A stretch of DNA of 50,172 nt from Aquimarina agarivorans (GTDB lineage Bacteria > Bacteroidota > Bacteroidia > Flavobacteriales > Flavobacteriaceae), in the NCBI RefSeq assembly GCF_000218485.1, contig NZ_AFPB01000144.1:1-50172 (forward strand), given 5' to 3'. Made by a program: the position numbers and the translations under genes. Positions 9,160 to 18,294 of the stretch are shown here, piece by piece. The notes beneath the pieces are model-generated. The model saw only the letters and a list, made by a program, of their open reading frames with translations, did not search any database and had not been told where the DNA came from. Each line of letters begins with the position of its first letter. Within the stretch, counting starts at the first letter, position 1.

Positions 9160-11709
9160 TTAAAACGGATAGTTAATTCCTACGTTGAACACGGTTTTTG
9201 AGAAATTTAGTTCGGTCAGCCAAGGCCTGTTATCAATTCGGGCAGGATTAAAAATTTTCCAAGCCGCATCCAAACGCAGCACAAAAAAGCTAAAATCATA
9301 GCGCAATCCAAGTCCCGATCCTAGTGCAAGTTCTGATAAATCTTTAAAGCCAGAAAAATTAACATCTTCTTCGTCTTCAAAACTATCAAGCACATTCCAA
9401 ATATTTCCAGCATCTGCAAACAAGGCACCGTTTAAAGCTCCTGCTAAATTAAAGCGGTATTCAATATTAAAAGCAAGTTTTAAATTGGCTTCATTAAATT
9501 CATTTCGGCCACTGCTTCTTCCAGGGCCTAAATCATAAGGCGTCCACGCTCTATTGTCATTAGATCCTCCTCCAAAATAACTTTGCGAAAATGGGATGGA
9601 GTTGGAGTTTCCGTAAGGAAAAGCAACCCCACCAAAACCTCGTACGGCTAAAACATTTTTATCTCCAAAATCCCAGTGCTTAATATATTCTGATTCAAGT
9701 TTAATAAATTGAGAAAATTCCACCCCAAAAAGGTCAAAGTTGTCATCCTCGTTTCTTTCTCTATTTGCTATGCCAGCAATAGTGGATAAAAAACTACCAG
9801 CACTTTCAATTTTTAAACGAAAACGAGAAAAATCTTCATCGTACAAATTTTTACGCGTATCGTTAATAAAACTATAACTGGTGGTTAAAATCAAATTGTC
9901 TTCTGTAAGTCGATTTTTACGTTCGGAAATATTTCTAACATCATTCAACTGATTGGTGCTAGTAACAATTGTACCATTTATGACACTGTTAATAAATTGA
10001 TCTGCTCCTGACAAAATATCTAAATTATTATTGTCGTTAAAAAAGGGACTATTTGTGTCAAGTACATTTTGGGCAATATCATTCAGGCGATTATAAGAAT
10101 TTTGATAGACGTTAAAATAATTTTGTGCATTTAAATTTCGGACATATTGCAAGCCAAAAAGATCAAATTGATTAGAAAGTACTCTGTTAGGTTTCCATTT
10201 GTAATTAAAAATACCCGAAACACTCTCTTTATCCAGTCCAATATTTTGTTGTGTAGTAATACCTAGGTTGATGCTGGTTTGAGGAGCACTTGATTTTTTA
10301 ATGATTTTATCTGTCCTTAGTGGAAATAAAATTCGCGGAAAACTAAGTTTGGCATCCAAGCCTAACTCGGAAATATTAAAAAATTTTTCATCGCTATCAG
10401 CTACATCCCTTGATGATCCAATATTACTACGTGCTGAAATTTCAAAAGACTCAGCTCTTCGAAATACATTACGGATCAGTAAGGAACCTCCAAACCCCAA
10501 TCCAATATCCTGAATAATAGATGTAGAAACATCAAAATTAAAACCAATGGCATATTTTTTTCGGGGTGTTAAAAAAATATTCGCAATTAAATCTTCTCCT
10601 TTAGGATCCCTACCATCTTCCTGAAAGGTAATACTAGGATATTTAAATACTCCCAAACTATTTAGTGAATTGTAAGTCAGTGTCCGTAAACTATCCCTGT
10701 AAATTGAATTTGGTGTTAAAAAAACAGCGTTAGTAATTGCTTTTGGTTTAAATTTCAGTTTATTGAAACTAAATAGTTCAAAACCTTTATAAGTAGCGCT
10801 ATCCTGTAGTTTTTTTGACTTATTTTTTAGGGCAGTGTCAGTAAAAATATTGACTTTACTTATAGTGTGTACCTTAAAAGGTACTTGCGCGGTGGAGTCA
10901 TTTAAGGTTATGGGTCTGTTATTAATATTTAAAGTCAGATTTACTTTTTTGTTGGTATTTATGGTATCCGCTTCAAATTTTATAAAATCACGTTCAAAAT
11001 GAAAAAGGCCTTCATTTCGGAGGCGATTTGTAATTCGATTTCGTTCATTTTCAAGTTCAATGGTGTTGTATTGTTGTCCACTTTTTAAAAGTGATTTGTG
11101 TTGGTGTTTTTGGTAAATGGAATCAGCTATTGCTGAATTTATTTGCACACCAATACTATCCACAACATAAGGTTTTCGAGTAGTAATATTGTAGGACACT
11201 GCGGACTTTAAGCTGTCTACAGGGGTAATTTTATGCGAGGAAGTAACATTAAACCATCCCTTGTTCCAAAAATAAGCTTCTAACTTTTTTTGAGATTTTT
11301 CAATCTTACTTTTTCTATTAATTACGGGAGGCTCTCCAGTTTTTTTTAGCCAATCATTAAAATTTGCTTTGCGTTTAGCAATACGGTTGACTTGTTTTTT
11401 TGAGAGTAGTTTGGCTAAACGTTTTTTTCTTCGCGGATTATTTGCTAACCTGTTAACATAAGTAGAATCAGCATCATCTTTACTTAAATTGTAAATACCC
11501 AATTTAAAAGGTATTCCTAAAAGTTTTTTGTTTGGCTGTTGCACTAAATAGTCATAAAGCTTGTTGTTCTTAGTTTTTTCGCCGTTAACTAAAATGGTAT
11601 TTTCAGTAAGCAGGCTTTCATTTTCAGAAACTTTTTTTACGACATTACAACTTAAAATTATAAGCGGTAGTAGCAGAATAAGTGATATTTTTACAAAAAA
11701 TCTATTCAA
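9160..11709 (-). CDS. tamL: TamL: lipidated TamA/BamA-family outer-membrane protein
   Basis: This 849-residue protein begins with a lipoprotein signal (LIILSC, Cys21), which distinguishes Bacteroidota TamL from ordinary TamA. A lysine/arginine-rich region (85-145) and POTRA-like repeats (about 145-400) come next, then an Omp85 beta-barrel (about 400-849) ending in an aromatic residue (VGINYPF). The barrel contains the LRGF-like stretch AVRGFGGVAFPYG and SYFGGGSNDNRAW. It is expected to help insert or move proteins at the outer membrane. TamB, its usual partner, is not adjacent: fba follows instead. It is divergent from a TrmH-family methyltransferase, and its promoter overlaps the start of that gene. 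Confidence 0.85.
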   Translation of the reverse strand: MNRFFVKISLILLLPLIILSCNVVKKVSENESLLTENTILVNGEKTKNNKLYDYLVQQPNKKLLGIPFKLGIYNLSKDDADSTYVNRLANNPRRKKRLAKLLSKKQVNRIAKRKANFNDWLKKTGEPPVINRKSKIEKSQKKLEAYFWNKGWFNVTSSHKITPVDSLKSAVSYNITTRKPYVVDSIGVQINSAIADSIYQKHQHKSLLKSGQQYNTIELENERNRITNRLRNEGLFHFERDFIKFEADTINTNKKVNLTLNINNRPITLNDSTAQVPFKVHTISKVNIFTDTALKNKSKKLQDSATYKGFELFSFNKLKFKPKAITNAVFLTPNSIYRDSLRTLTYNSLNSLGVFKYPSITFQEDGRDPKGEDLIANIFLTPRKKYAIGFNFDVSTSIIQDIGLGFGGSLLIRNVFRRAESFEISARSNIGSSRDVADSDEKFFNISELGLDAKLSFPRILFPLRTDKIIKKSSAPQTSINLGITTQQNIGLDKESVSGIFNYKWKPNRVLSNQFDLFGLQYVRNLNAQNYFNVYQNSYNRLNDIAQNVLDTNSPFFNDNNNLDILSGADQFINSVINGTIVTSTNQLNDVRNISERKNRLTEDNLILTTSYSFINDTRKNLYDEDFSRFRLKIESAGSFLSTIAGIANRERNEDDNFDLFGVEFSQFIKLESEYIKHWDFGDKNVLAVRGFGGVAFPYGNSNSIPFSQSYFGGGSNDNRAWTPYDLGPGRSSGRNEFNEANLKLAFNIEYRFNLAGALNGALFADAGNIWNVLDSFEDEEDVNFSGFKDLSELALGSGLGLRYDFSFFVLRLDAAWKIFNPARIDNRPWLTELNFSKTVFNVGINYPF

Positions 11710-11737
11710 TTAATTACTAAAGTGTAGTTATTGGAGT

Positions 11738-11766
11738 CAAATGTACATTATTTGTATGGTTAGCAA
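11738..11766 (-). promoter_or_regulatory. Promoter of tamL (TTG -33, TACATTTG -7)
   Basis: On the minus strand TTTTTG ends at 11764, an 18-bp spacer follows, then TACATTTG at 11745-11738, 29 bp before the tamL ATG. This matches the Bacteroidota TTTG / TAnnTTTG consensus well. The -33 part lies inside the first codons of the divergent methyltransferase gene. Confidence 0.6.
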
Positions 11767-12493
11767 AAACCAAAAAAAATTAATACGTAGTTTAAAACAA
11801 AAAAAATACCGAAAACAACATGGTTTATTTGTTGTTGAAGGTATAAAAGTAATTCGTGAATTTTTAGAGACACATTACATTTTACAACAAATTTTTGTAC
11901 TTGAGTCCGAAATTCACCTTTTTAAAGAAGTTGATCGGAACAAACTAAACACGGTTTCCGTTTTGGAATTATCGCAACTTTCTTTTTTAACAACACCTCA
12001 AAAGGCAGTAGCAGTATTTAAAATTTCAAATGGAGCGTCTCAATATGTAAGTTCAGGATTGCAAGTTGTACTTGATGATGTTAAAGACCCAGGAAATTTA
12101 GGAACTATCATTCGTTTGTGTGATTGGTTTGGGGTGATACAAGTAATATGTTCAGTGGAAACTGTTGATTGTTATAATCCAAAAGTAGTTCAGGCTACTA
12201 TGGGTTCGTTAACGCGGGTTAAAGTAATGTATACTGACATTGAGCAGTATATTAAAGTTAGTAAGCTTCCAGTTTATGGAACTTTTATGGACGGCATAAA
12301 CGTATACCAAAAGCAGCTTCCGCAAGAAGGTTTACTTATTATGGGTAATGAAGCTAATGGAATTAGTCCTAAAATTGCCCAATTGGTAAATGAGCGTATT
12401 GCTATTCCCAGATTTGGTACTACACAAAAGACCGAAAGTTTAAATGTAGCCACAGCAACTGCTATTCTTTTAAGTGAATTTAGAAGAGCTTAG
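11756..12493 (+). CDS. TrmH/SpoU-family RNA 2'-O-methyltransferase
   Basis: Started at MVSKNQKK the product has 245 residues; an in-frame ATG 15 bp upstream adds MYIIC and cannot be excluded. The N-terminal part (to about 95) is the SpoU substrate-binding type (KQKKYRKQHGLFVVEGIKVI). The C-terminal SPOUT knot shows the three family motifs: DPGNLGTIIRLCDWFG, LLIMGNEANGIS and IPRFGTTQKTESLNVATA. It methylates a ribose in rRNA or tRNA with S-adenosylmethionine; the exact target cannot be read from the sequence. It is divergent from tamL with 46 bp between the coding regions. Confidence 0.9.
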   Translation: MVSKNQKKLIRSLKQKKYRKQHGLFVVEGIKVIREFLETHYILQQIFVLESEIHLFKEVDRNKLNTVSVLELSQLSFLTTPQKAVAVFKISNGASQYVSSGLQVVLDDVKDPGNLGTIIRLCDWFGVIQVICSVETVDCYNPKVVQATMGSLTRVKVMYTDIEQYIKVSKLPVYGTFMDGINVYQKQLPQEGLLIMGNEANGISPKIAQLVNERIAIPRFGTTQKTESLNVATATAILLSEFRRA

Positions 12494-12500
12494 GTTTTTT

Positions 12501-12563
12501 AGTTGAGGATTGTGAGTTTTGAGTTGTCAGTTGTGGGTTGTCAGTTGTGGGTTGTCAGGTTGG
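12501..12563 (+). repeat. Degenerate 7-bp tandem array, about nine units (consensus RGTTGTS)
   Basis: Starting at 12501 nine consecutive heptamers stay in register: AGTTGAG, GATTGTG, AGTTTTG, AGTTGTC, AGTTGTG, GGTTGTC, AGTTGTG, GGTTGTC, AGGTTGG. Three more similar units occur at 12617-12637. The GGTTG core is the complement of the CAACC core in the perfect array downstream, so the two arrays are in opposite orientation. Confidence 0.75.
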
Positions 12564-12684
12564 AGTGTTATATATTACAATGAAGAACAATTGTTTTAAG
12601 TCTGTCTCTTGATATTGGTTGTTAGTTTTGGGTTTAATGATTTTACTTTAAGGATTAGCTCCATTTTTTTGGTTTACCAAAAAA

Positions 12685-12802
12685 ATCAACCATCAACCAT
12701 CAACCATCAACCATCAACCATCAACCATCAACCATCAACCATCAACCATCAACCATCAACCATCAACCATCAACCATCAACCATCAACCATCAACCATCA
12801 AC
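12685..12802 (+). repeat. Perfect 7-bp tandem array (ATCAACC) x 16.9
   Basis: Sixteen exact ATCAACC units (12685-12796) and a partial seventeenth (12797-12802) run directly into the porT stop codon (CTA at 12802-12804 on this strand). No base differs between units, which points to recent expansion and likely length change between strains. The frame across it translates to a QPSTINH repeat, an artefact and not a gene. Confidence 0.95.
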
Positions 12803-13551
12803 TATTGAAAAGTAAAATTAATAAATACCCCTCTGGTACTTAATTTATCTATTTGTTTGGTGTAATTACTATTGGGGTCTTCGTCTTGTATGATTTCATC
12901 AGTAGTAGAAAAAACACCTCTAATTGAAGGTGTAAATTTAAAATAGGGCAAAAAGAAATCAATTCCGAAACCTAGTTCATAAGAGTAAAAATTTGTAGCT
13001 GTTCTAAATTGACCAGAACTGTTATCATCAGGATTTTTCTCGTTACTGGAAAGATTTATAGATGCCGAAACACCACCAACAACAAACGGTTTAAAATTAT
13101 TCAAACGTTTAGTGGAAAGTTTTAAAAGCAATGGTATATGAACGGCAGTGGTTTGAACCTCTCTGATTTGATCACTATTTTGGGGGCCTAAATTAGGAAA
13201 AAATAATTCGCGCGTATTAAATATTACTCCCGGTTCCGTACGTAAATCCAAATAATCGTTAATGCGTAAATTTCCTATTAACCCAACATTAAATCCAAGT
13301 GCTTTATTGGTTACAATATCTTGAGTATCGGGAGATGTAGGTGTAACGCCATCAGCCAATGTGTTAATTCTGTCCGCGGTGTAGTCTATTTTAAAATCTA
13401 AAGAATTAAAACCAAGGTAATACCCCCAACGGAAACGTTGTTTGTCATGGTTTTCCCGATTTAATAAACGTTCTTTAGTAAAAATTCCTTGGGCTCCAAT
13501 TTGCTGAGCACAAATAAACACAAAACATATAGCTAAAATTCTCTTCATCAT
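12802..13551 (-). CDS. porT: PorT-type outer-membrane beta-barrel protein of the type IX secretion system
   Basis: The 249-residue protein has a signal peptide (1-20) and alternating beta-barrel strands ending in Phe-Gln (FINFTFQ). The opening KQRFRWGYYLGFNSLDFKIDY and later PLLLKLSTKR and NFYSYELGFGIDFFLPYFKFTPSIRG segments fit PorT/SprT, an outer-membrane component needed for T9SS export. Its place just downstream of ubiE, overlapping it by one base (TAATG), is the arrangement I recall from other flavobacteria. Translational coupling is likely. Two T9SS cargo proteins occur in this window (24.8 and 31.5 kb). Confidence 0.78.
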   Translation of the reverse strand: MMKRILAICFVFICAQQIGAQGIFTKERLLNRENHDKQRFRWGYYLGFNSLDFKIDYTADRINTLADGVTPTSPDTQDIVTNKALGFNVGLIGNLRINDYLDLRTEPGVIFNTRELFFPNLGPQNSDQIREVQTTAVHIPLLLKLSTKRLNNFKPFVVGGVSASINLSSNEKNPDDNSSGQFRTATNFYSYELGFGIDFFLPYFKFTPSIRGVFSTTDEIIQDEDPNSNYTKQIDKLSTRGVFINFTFQ

Positions 13552-14279
13552 TATTTGGTAGCGGTATAAATGGTAGCTACACCGAACGTTTGCGGACGCG
13601 CTACTGTATTCTTAAACCCAATTTTTGTCAAAATATTGTTGAATGCTTCTCCGTAAGGGAAAACAGCAGCACTTTCAGAAAGGTATTTGTAAGCTACCTT
13701 ATCTTTAGAAAAAGCTTTTCCTATTAACGGCAAAATACGTCTGCTGTAAAACGTATAGCCTTGTTTAAAAGGGAATTTTGTAGGAATAGAGGTTTCTAAG
13801 ACTACGAAAATACCACCTGGTTTTAGCACCCTCAAAATTTCAGAAAGTCCTTGTTCTAAGTTTTCAAAATTTCTTACACCAAAGGAAACAGTTATGGCAT
13901 CAAAGTGGTCGTTGGGATAATCAATTTTTTCACCATCGCCCAAAACCATTGTAATAGTAGCATCCAGTTTTTTTTCGAAAATTTTTTCTTTTCCTACCTC
14001 TAGCATTCCAGCTGAAATGTCAAGTCCAATAATTTCAGTAGCCCCAGTGCGTACAAGATTTATAGCCAAATCACCAGTGCCAGTGGCTACATCTAAAATA
14101 CGTTGAGGATTCGTTTTTTTAACTAACGCTACCACCTTATTACGCCACTTAATATCAATTCCGAATGAAATTACACGGTTTAATCCATCATAATGCCCTG
14201 AAATAGTATCAAACATAGAGGCTACTTGCTCTTTTTTACTTGCTGCAGAATCTTTGTATGGGGTGATGTTATTTAGCAT
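13551..14279 (-). CDS. ubiE: Demethylmenaquinone methyltransferase
   Basis: The 242-residue class I SAM methyltransferase has motif I ILDVATGTGDLAI (about 62-74), followed by GLDISAGMLEVG and the UbiE/MenG block VSFGVRNFENLEQGLSEILRVLKPGG (split here across about 130-155). It methylates demethylmenaquinone to menaquinone, the last step of the respiratory quinone pathway. In a menaquinone-based phylum it is better thought of as MenG. It is the first gene of a two-gene operon with porT; a TATATTTG box lies 15 bp before the start. Confidence 0.95.
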   Translation of the reverse strand: MLNNITPYKDSAASKKEQVASMFDTISGHYDGLNRVISFGIDIKWRNKVVALVKKTNPQRILDVATGTGDLAINLVRTGATEIIGLDISAGMLEVGKEKIFEKKLDATITMVLGDGEKIDYPNDHFDAITVSFGVRNFENLEQGLSEILRVLKPGGIFVVLETSIPTKFPFKQGYTFYSRRILPLIGKAFSKDKVAYKYLSESAAVFPYGEAFNNILTKIGFKNTVARPQTFGVATIYTATK

Positions 14280-14293
14280 AATTTAAATTTAGG

Positions 14294-14301
14294 CAAATAT
14301 A
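14294..14301 (-). promoter_or_regulatory. -7 promoter box for ubiE-porT
   Basis: Minus-strand TATATTTG, exact consensus, 15 bp upstream of the ubiE ATG; the leader would be very short. No TTG at the expected -33 position was found. Confidence 0.45.
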
Positions 14302-14371
14302 TGATTTTGAATACGTATGCGATAATAAAAATTAGCTCCTTTTAATATGTTTTAGTTTTTGTTAATTACAT

Positions 14372-14379
14372 TATATTTG
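14372..14379 (+). promoter_or_regulatory. -7 promoter box for trkA-trkH-ypdA
   Basis: Plus-strand TATATTTG, exact consensus, 57 bp before the trkA ATG. The nearest upstream TTG (14359-14361) is too close to be a standard -33 element. Confidence 0.45.
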
Positions 14380-14435
14380 TTGAGCATTAAAAGTGTATTT
14401 ATTTCTGATCAAACACTTTTAAAAATTTGCATTGC

Positions 14436-15785
14436 ATGAAGATTATTATTGCAGGAGCTGGTGAAGTTGGATTTCACTTAGCAAAACTACTTTCGTTTGA
14501 ATCCCAGGACATAACACTAATTGATTTAGATAAAGATGCACTCGCTTATGCGGAAAACCATCTGGATATTCGAGCAGTGAAAGGAAATGCTACATCCATT
14601 AGTGTACTAAAAAAAGCCAATGTAGGAAAGGCAGATTTAATTATTGCCGTTACTGGTGTTGAAACTGCAAATATCACTATTGGTGTATTGGCAAATGAAT
14701 TGGGGGTTGGACAGTCTATAGCCAATATTTCAAATACTGAATTTATTAACAATGATGAAGATATCGGTTTTAAAAAGTTTGGTATTGATGAGTTAATTTC
14801 GCCTGAAACACTAGCAGCCAATGAAATTAGTTTATTGCTGAATCAATCTGCTTTTGATGACACTTATCAATTTGATAATGGAGCATTAATAATGGTAGGG
14901 ACTACCCTTTCGGGCGAAGCTCCTTTTGTGGGTAAAACAGTACAGGTAGCTGCTAAAATTTTTCCAGAACTTCATTTTATACCCATTGCTATACAACGAA
15001 TGGGTACGCAATTTACAATTATACCAAGAGGATCAACTGAGTTTAGAAAAGGGGATCATGTATATTTTATAACGGCTCGAGAAGGTGTTGATGAATTGTA
15101 TAAACTGACTGGGAAGGAAAAAACTAAAATCAAAGATGTAATGATTTTGGGAGGAAGTAAAATTGGAGCTAAATCTGCAAAAGATCTATGCGCCAACAAA
15201 TTCAATATCAAACTGGTTGAAAAAATACCAGAAAGGGCATTTGATTTGGCGGACAATCTTCCGAAAGCATTAGTTATCAATGGCGATGGACGCAATGTAG
15301 AACTGCTTGAGGAGGAGAATTTACATGACATGGATGCCTTTGTTGCTGTTACAGGTAATTCGGAAACTAATATTATGTCCTGTTTAATAGCAAAGTCAAA
15401 AGGAGTGCCTAAAACTATTGCTTTGGTTGAAAATATGGATTATTTTCAGTTATCACACTCTATAGGAGTTGATACTTTGATCAATAAAAAGTTATTAGCT
15501 GCAAATTCTATATTTAGGTATGTGCGAAGAGGGGAAGTATTGGCAATGACAAAGCTAAATAATATGAATGCGGAGTTGTTGGAGTTTGAAGTTAAATACA
15601 CCTCCAAAGTAGCTAATACTATTATTAAAGAAATTGACTTTCCACGTTCGGCAATTATTGCGGGTGTCGTAAGGGGCGAAGAAGGATTAATACCTTTAGG
15701 AGATTTCAAAATAAAACCAGCAGATAAAGTGGTAGTTTGCTGTCTTCCTAAAGCCATTGTACAAGTAGAAAAACTTTTTGTGTAG
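14436..15785 (+). CDS. trkA: Trk system potassium uptake regulator TrkA
   Basis: Started at MKIIIAGAGEVG the protein has 449 residues; a TTG three codons upstream is not needed. It contains two RCK modules in tandem: a Rossmann fold with GAGEVGFHLA (about 7-16) and a C-terminal lobe, then a second Rossmann fold with LGGSKIGAKSAK (about 233-244) and a second lobe. This cytoplasmic NAD(H)/ATP-binding ring gates TrkH. Its TAG stop is immediately followed by the trkH ATG, so the two subunits are co-translated. Confidence 0.95.
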   Translation: MKIIIAGAGEVGFHLAKLLSFESQDITLIDLDKDALAYAENHLDIRAVKGNATSISVLKKANVGKADLIIAVTGVETANITIGVLANELGVGQSIANISNTEFINNDEDIGFKKFGIDELISPETLAANEISLLLNQSAFDDTYQFDNGALIMVGTTLSGEAPFVGKTVQVAAKIFPELHFIPIAIQRMGTQFTIIPRGSTEFRKGDHVYFITAREGVDELYKLTGKEKTKIKDVMILGGSKIGAKSAKDLCANKFNIKLVEKIPERAFDLADNLPKALVINGDGRNVELLEEENLHDMDAFVAVTGNSETNIMSCLIAKSKGVPKTIALVENMDYFQLSHSIGVDTLINKKLLAANSIFRYVRRGEVLAMTKLNNMNAELLEFEVKYTSKVANTIIKEIDFPRSAIIAGVVRGEEGLIPLGDFKIKPADKVVVCCLPKAIVQVEKLFV

Positions 15786-17282
15786 ATGCCTAAGTTAAAT
15801 TACAAGATTATTTTTTTTATCATGGGGCTGCTTTTGCTTTGCAATGGGGGGTTTATGTTATTGGCAACGCTAGTCAGTTACTTGTATCACGATGGAGTTA
15901 CCATAAAAATGGCATTAGCTTCAATGTTAACGATTTTTACAGGTTTAAGTTTTATGTTCTTCACAAGGGAGCATGAAAAAGATTTAGGAAAGCGAGAGGG
16001 GTATATAGTAGTAACATTCGGTTGGATATTTATGTCTTTTAGCGGTACGTTACCTTATTTATTTTCGGGTTCAATCCCGTATTTTACCAACGCTTTTTTT
16101 GAAACGATGTCGGGCTATACCACCACAGGAGCCTCAATATTGGATGATATTGAAATTATGCCTAAAGGTATTTTGTTTTGGCGGAGTTTAACGCATTGGA
16201 TAGGAGGTATGGGAATTATAGTGCTCGCAATAGCAATTTTACCCTTATTAGGTATTGGTGGCATGCAATTATTTTCGGCAGAAGCGCCTGGGCCAAGTGC
16301 GGATAAACTTCATCCTCGTATAACAGATACAGCAAAGCGCCTTTGGTTAATTTATGTGGGCTATACCATTGCCGAAACAATTTTGCTAAAATTGGCAGGT
16401 ATGAATTTTTTTGATGCCATTAATCATGCGTTGAGTACACTTTCAACCGGTGGATTTTCAACTAAAAATGCCAGTGCAGCTCATTGGAACGATAATCCAT
16501 TAATACAATGGATTATTATTTTATTTATGTTTTTGGCAGGTGGAAACTTTGTTTTGAGCTATTTTGCTTTTAAGGGAAGGGTTCAAAAAGTATTGCATGA
16601 TGAAGAATTTAGGTACTACGCAGGTTACGTTTTAGGTTTTTCGATTATTGTAGCGCTGTTTATATATTTTCAAGCCGACCCTGCAAATTCATCTATTGAA
16701 CATCCTATGGTTTGGGGAAAAGCGGAAAGCTCCTTTAGGCATGCAATTTTTCAGGTGCTCGCCGTGGTCACAACCACAGGTTTTGTAAGTGCTGATTATA
16801 CCATGTGGACGCCTTTTTTAACGGTAATATTTTTTGGGCTTATGTTTTCAGGAGGTTCCGCAGGTTCTACTTCGGGAGGGATTAAAGTGGTACGTCATAT
16901 AATCACTATAAAAAATGGTTTTTTAGAATTTAAACGGACTTTGCACCCTAATGCCGTATTGCCGGTTAGGTATAATAACAGAGCAGTTACCCGAGAAATT
17001 GTATTTACTATATTGGGCTTTTTTATTTTATATATGCTGTCATTTATAATTGGAGCACTAGTATTTGGATTAATGGGACTGGATTTTCAAACCGCTATCG
17101 GAGGTGCTGCTACTTCCTTAGGAAACGTAGGTCCAGGTTTAGGACAGTTGAGTCCAGTAAATAATTTTAATTCATTACCAGATGTGGGTAAATGGTGGTG
17201 TTCATTTCTAATGTTAATTGGTCGTTTAGAACTGTTTACTGTTTTAATTTTGTTTACCCCATTTTTTTGGAGAAATAGATAA
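15786..17282 (+). CDS. trkH: Trk system potassium uptake protein TrkH
   Basis: The 498-residue polytopic membrane protein is a K+ channel-like transporter of the SKT superfamily. Four pore segments with filter-like glycines can be seen: MSGYTTTGASIL, LSTLSTGGFST, VVTTTGFVSADY and AATSLGNVGPGLG. GGSAGSTSGGIK (about 356-367) matches the family's inner-loop signature. It works with TrkA, whose stop codon adjoins its ATG, and ypdA follows after 7 bp. Confidence 0.95.
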   Translation: MPKLNYKIIFFIMGLLLLCNGGFMLLATLVSYLYHDGVTIKMALASMLTIFTGLSFMFFTREHEKDLGKREGYIVVTFGWIFMSFSGTLPYLFSGSIPYFTNAFFETMSGYTTTGASILDDIEIMPKGILFWRSLTHWIGGMGIIVLAIAILPLLGIGGMQLFSAEAPGPSADKLHPRITDTAKRLWLIYVGYTIAETILLKLAGMNFFDAINHALSTLSTGGFSTKNASAAHWNDNPLIQWIIILFMFLAGGNFVLSYFAFKGRVQKVLHDEEFRYYAGYVLGFSIIVALFIYFQADPANSSIEHPMVWGKAESSFRHAIFQVLAVVTTTGFVSADYTMWTPFLTVIFFGLMFSGGSAGSTSGGIKVVRHIITIKNGFLEFKRTLHPNAVLPVRYNNRAVTREIVFTILGFFILYMLSFIIGALVFGLMGLDFQTAIGGAATSLGNVGPGLGQLSPVNNFNSLPDVGKWWCSFLMLIGRLELFTVLILFTPFFWRNR

Positions 17283-17289
17283 ATGCGAT

Positions 17290-18261
17290 ATGGATACACA
17301 AACGTATGATATGATAGTTATAGGTGCTGGACCTATTGGCTTATGCTGCGCCATTGAAGCACAAAAGCATGGCATGACTGCGTTAATTTTAGAAAAAGGA
17401 GTTTTGGTAAATTCCATTTACAACTTTCCTACCAACATGACGTTTTTTTCCACGTCTAAATTATTAGAAATTGGAGATGTACCATTTATTTCTCATAACG
17501 ATAAACCTACCCGATCCGAAGCCCTGGAATATTACCGTAGGGTTGTTGATACTTGGAATTTAAACATTATTACCTTTTGCGAAGCCCAAGCTTTACAAAA
17601 GTTACAAGGTGGCGGATACAGTATACAAACACCAAAAGGAACTTTGAAAGCTAAAAATGTAGTTATTAGTACAGGTTTTTATGATACCGCACGGATGATG
17701 AATGTGCCAGGAGAATCGCTTCCTAAAGTAAAGCATTTTTATGATGATGCGCACCCTTATGTAGGCAAAAAAGTATTAGTTATAGGGGCAGCTAATTCGG
17801 CTTGCGATATTGCGTTGGAATTGTATCACAAAAATGCTGAAGTGACCATGATGGTTAGGGGTTCGGAAATAAATTCGAGGGTAAAATACTGGATTAAGCC
17901 AAATATTCAGAACCGTATCAAGGAGGGAAGTATTAAAGCTTTTTTTGAAACTACGATAAAAGAAATTACGGAAAGTACAGTGGTATTGCAAACCCTTACG
18001 GGAGAAGTGATATTGGAAAATGATTTCGTGTTAGCAATGACAGGGTATCAACCTGATTATAAGTTATTCAGGAAAATGGGGGTGCCTATAAGTGACGATG
18101 CTCAAAAAAAACCTATTCACGATAAAGAAACACTACTGACTGAATTGCCAAATGTGTTTGTTGCAGGAGTTATCAAATCAGGAATGAAAACGAGTACCTA
18201 CTTTATCGAAAACTCAAGAGAAGATGCTAATAAAATTGTTCAATTTATAGCTTCAAATTAA
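17290..18261 (+). CDS. ypdA: YpdA-family FAD-dependent disulfide reductase
   Basis: The 323-residue flavoprotein has an FAD-binding GAGPIGLCCAIEAQ motif (12-25) and an NAD(P)H-binding VIGAANSACDIALELY motif (about 161-176, with Ala-Ala in place of the second Gly). TGYQPDY and GVIKSGMKTSTYFIENSR near the C-terminus fit YpdA. In Firmicutes YpdA reduces bacillithiol disulfide; several Bacteroidota also make bacillithiol, so that role is plausible but is inferred. It lies 7 bp after trkH and is probably cotranscribed with the potassium system. Confidence 0.82.
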   Translation: MDTQTYDMIVIGAGPIGLCCAIEAQKHGMTALILEKGVLVNSIYNFPTNMTFFSTSKLLEIGDVPFISHNDKPTRSEALEYYRRVVDTWNLNIITFCEAQALQKLQGGGYSIQTPKGTLKAKNVVISTGFYDTARMMNVPGESLPKVKHFYDDAHPYVGKKVLVIGAANSACDIALELYHKNAEVTMMVRGSEINSRVKYWIKPNIQNRIKEGSIKAFFETTIKEITESTVVLQTLTGEVILENDFVLAMTGYQPDYKLFRKMGVPISDDAQKKPIHDKETLLTELPNVFVAGVIKSGMKTSTYFIENSREDANKIVQFIASN

Positions 18262-18294
18262 TAAATAAATTGAAGATCCTACAAAGAGCCTAAG

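Noticed and set aside
12685..12802. Tandem array as a CRISPR
   Set aside because: Units are 7 bp with no spacers.
12609..12815. 68-codon plus-strand frame with QPSTINH repeats
   Set aside because: It is only the translation of the 7-bp tandem array; a 7-bp unit read in triplets gives a 7-residue repeat by necessity. The upstream part has no coding character.
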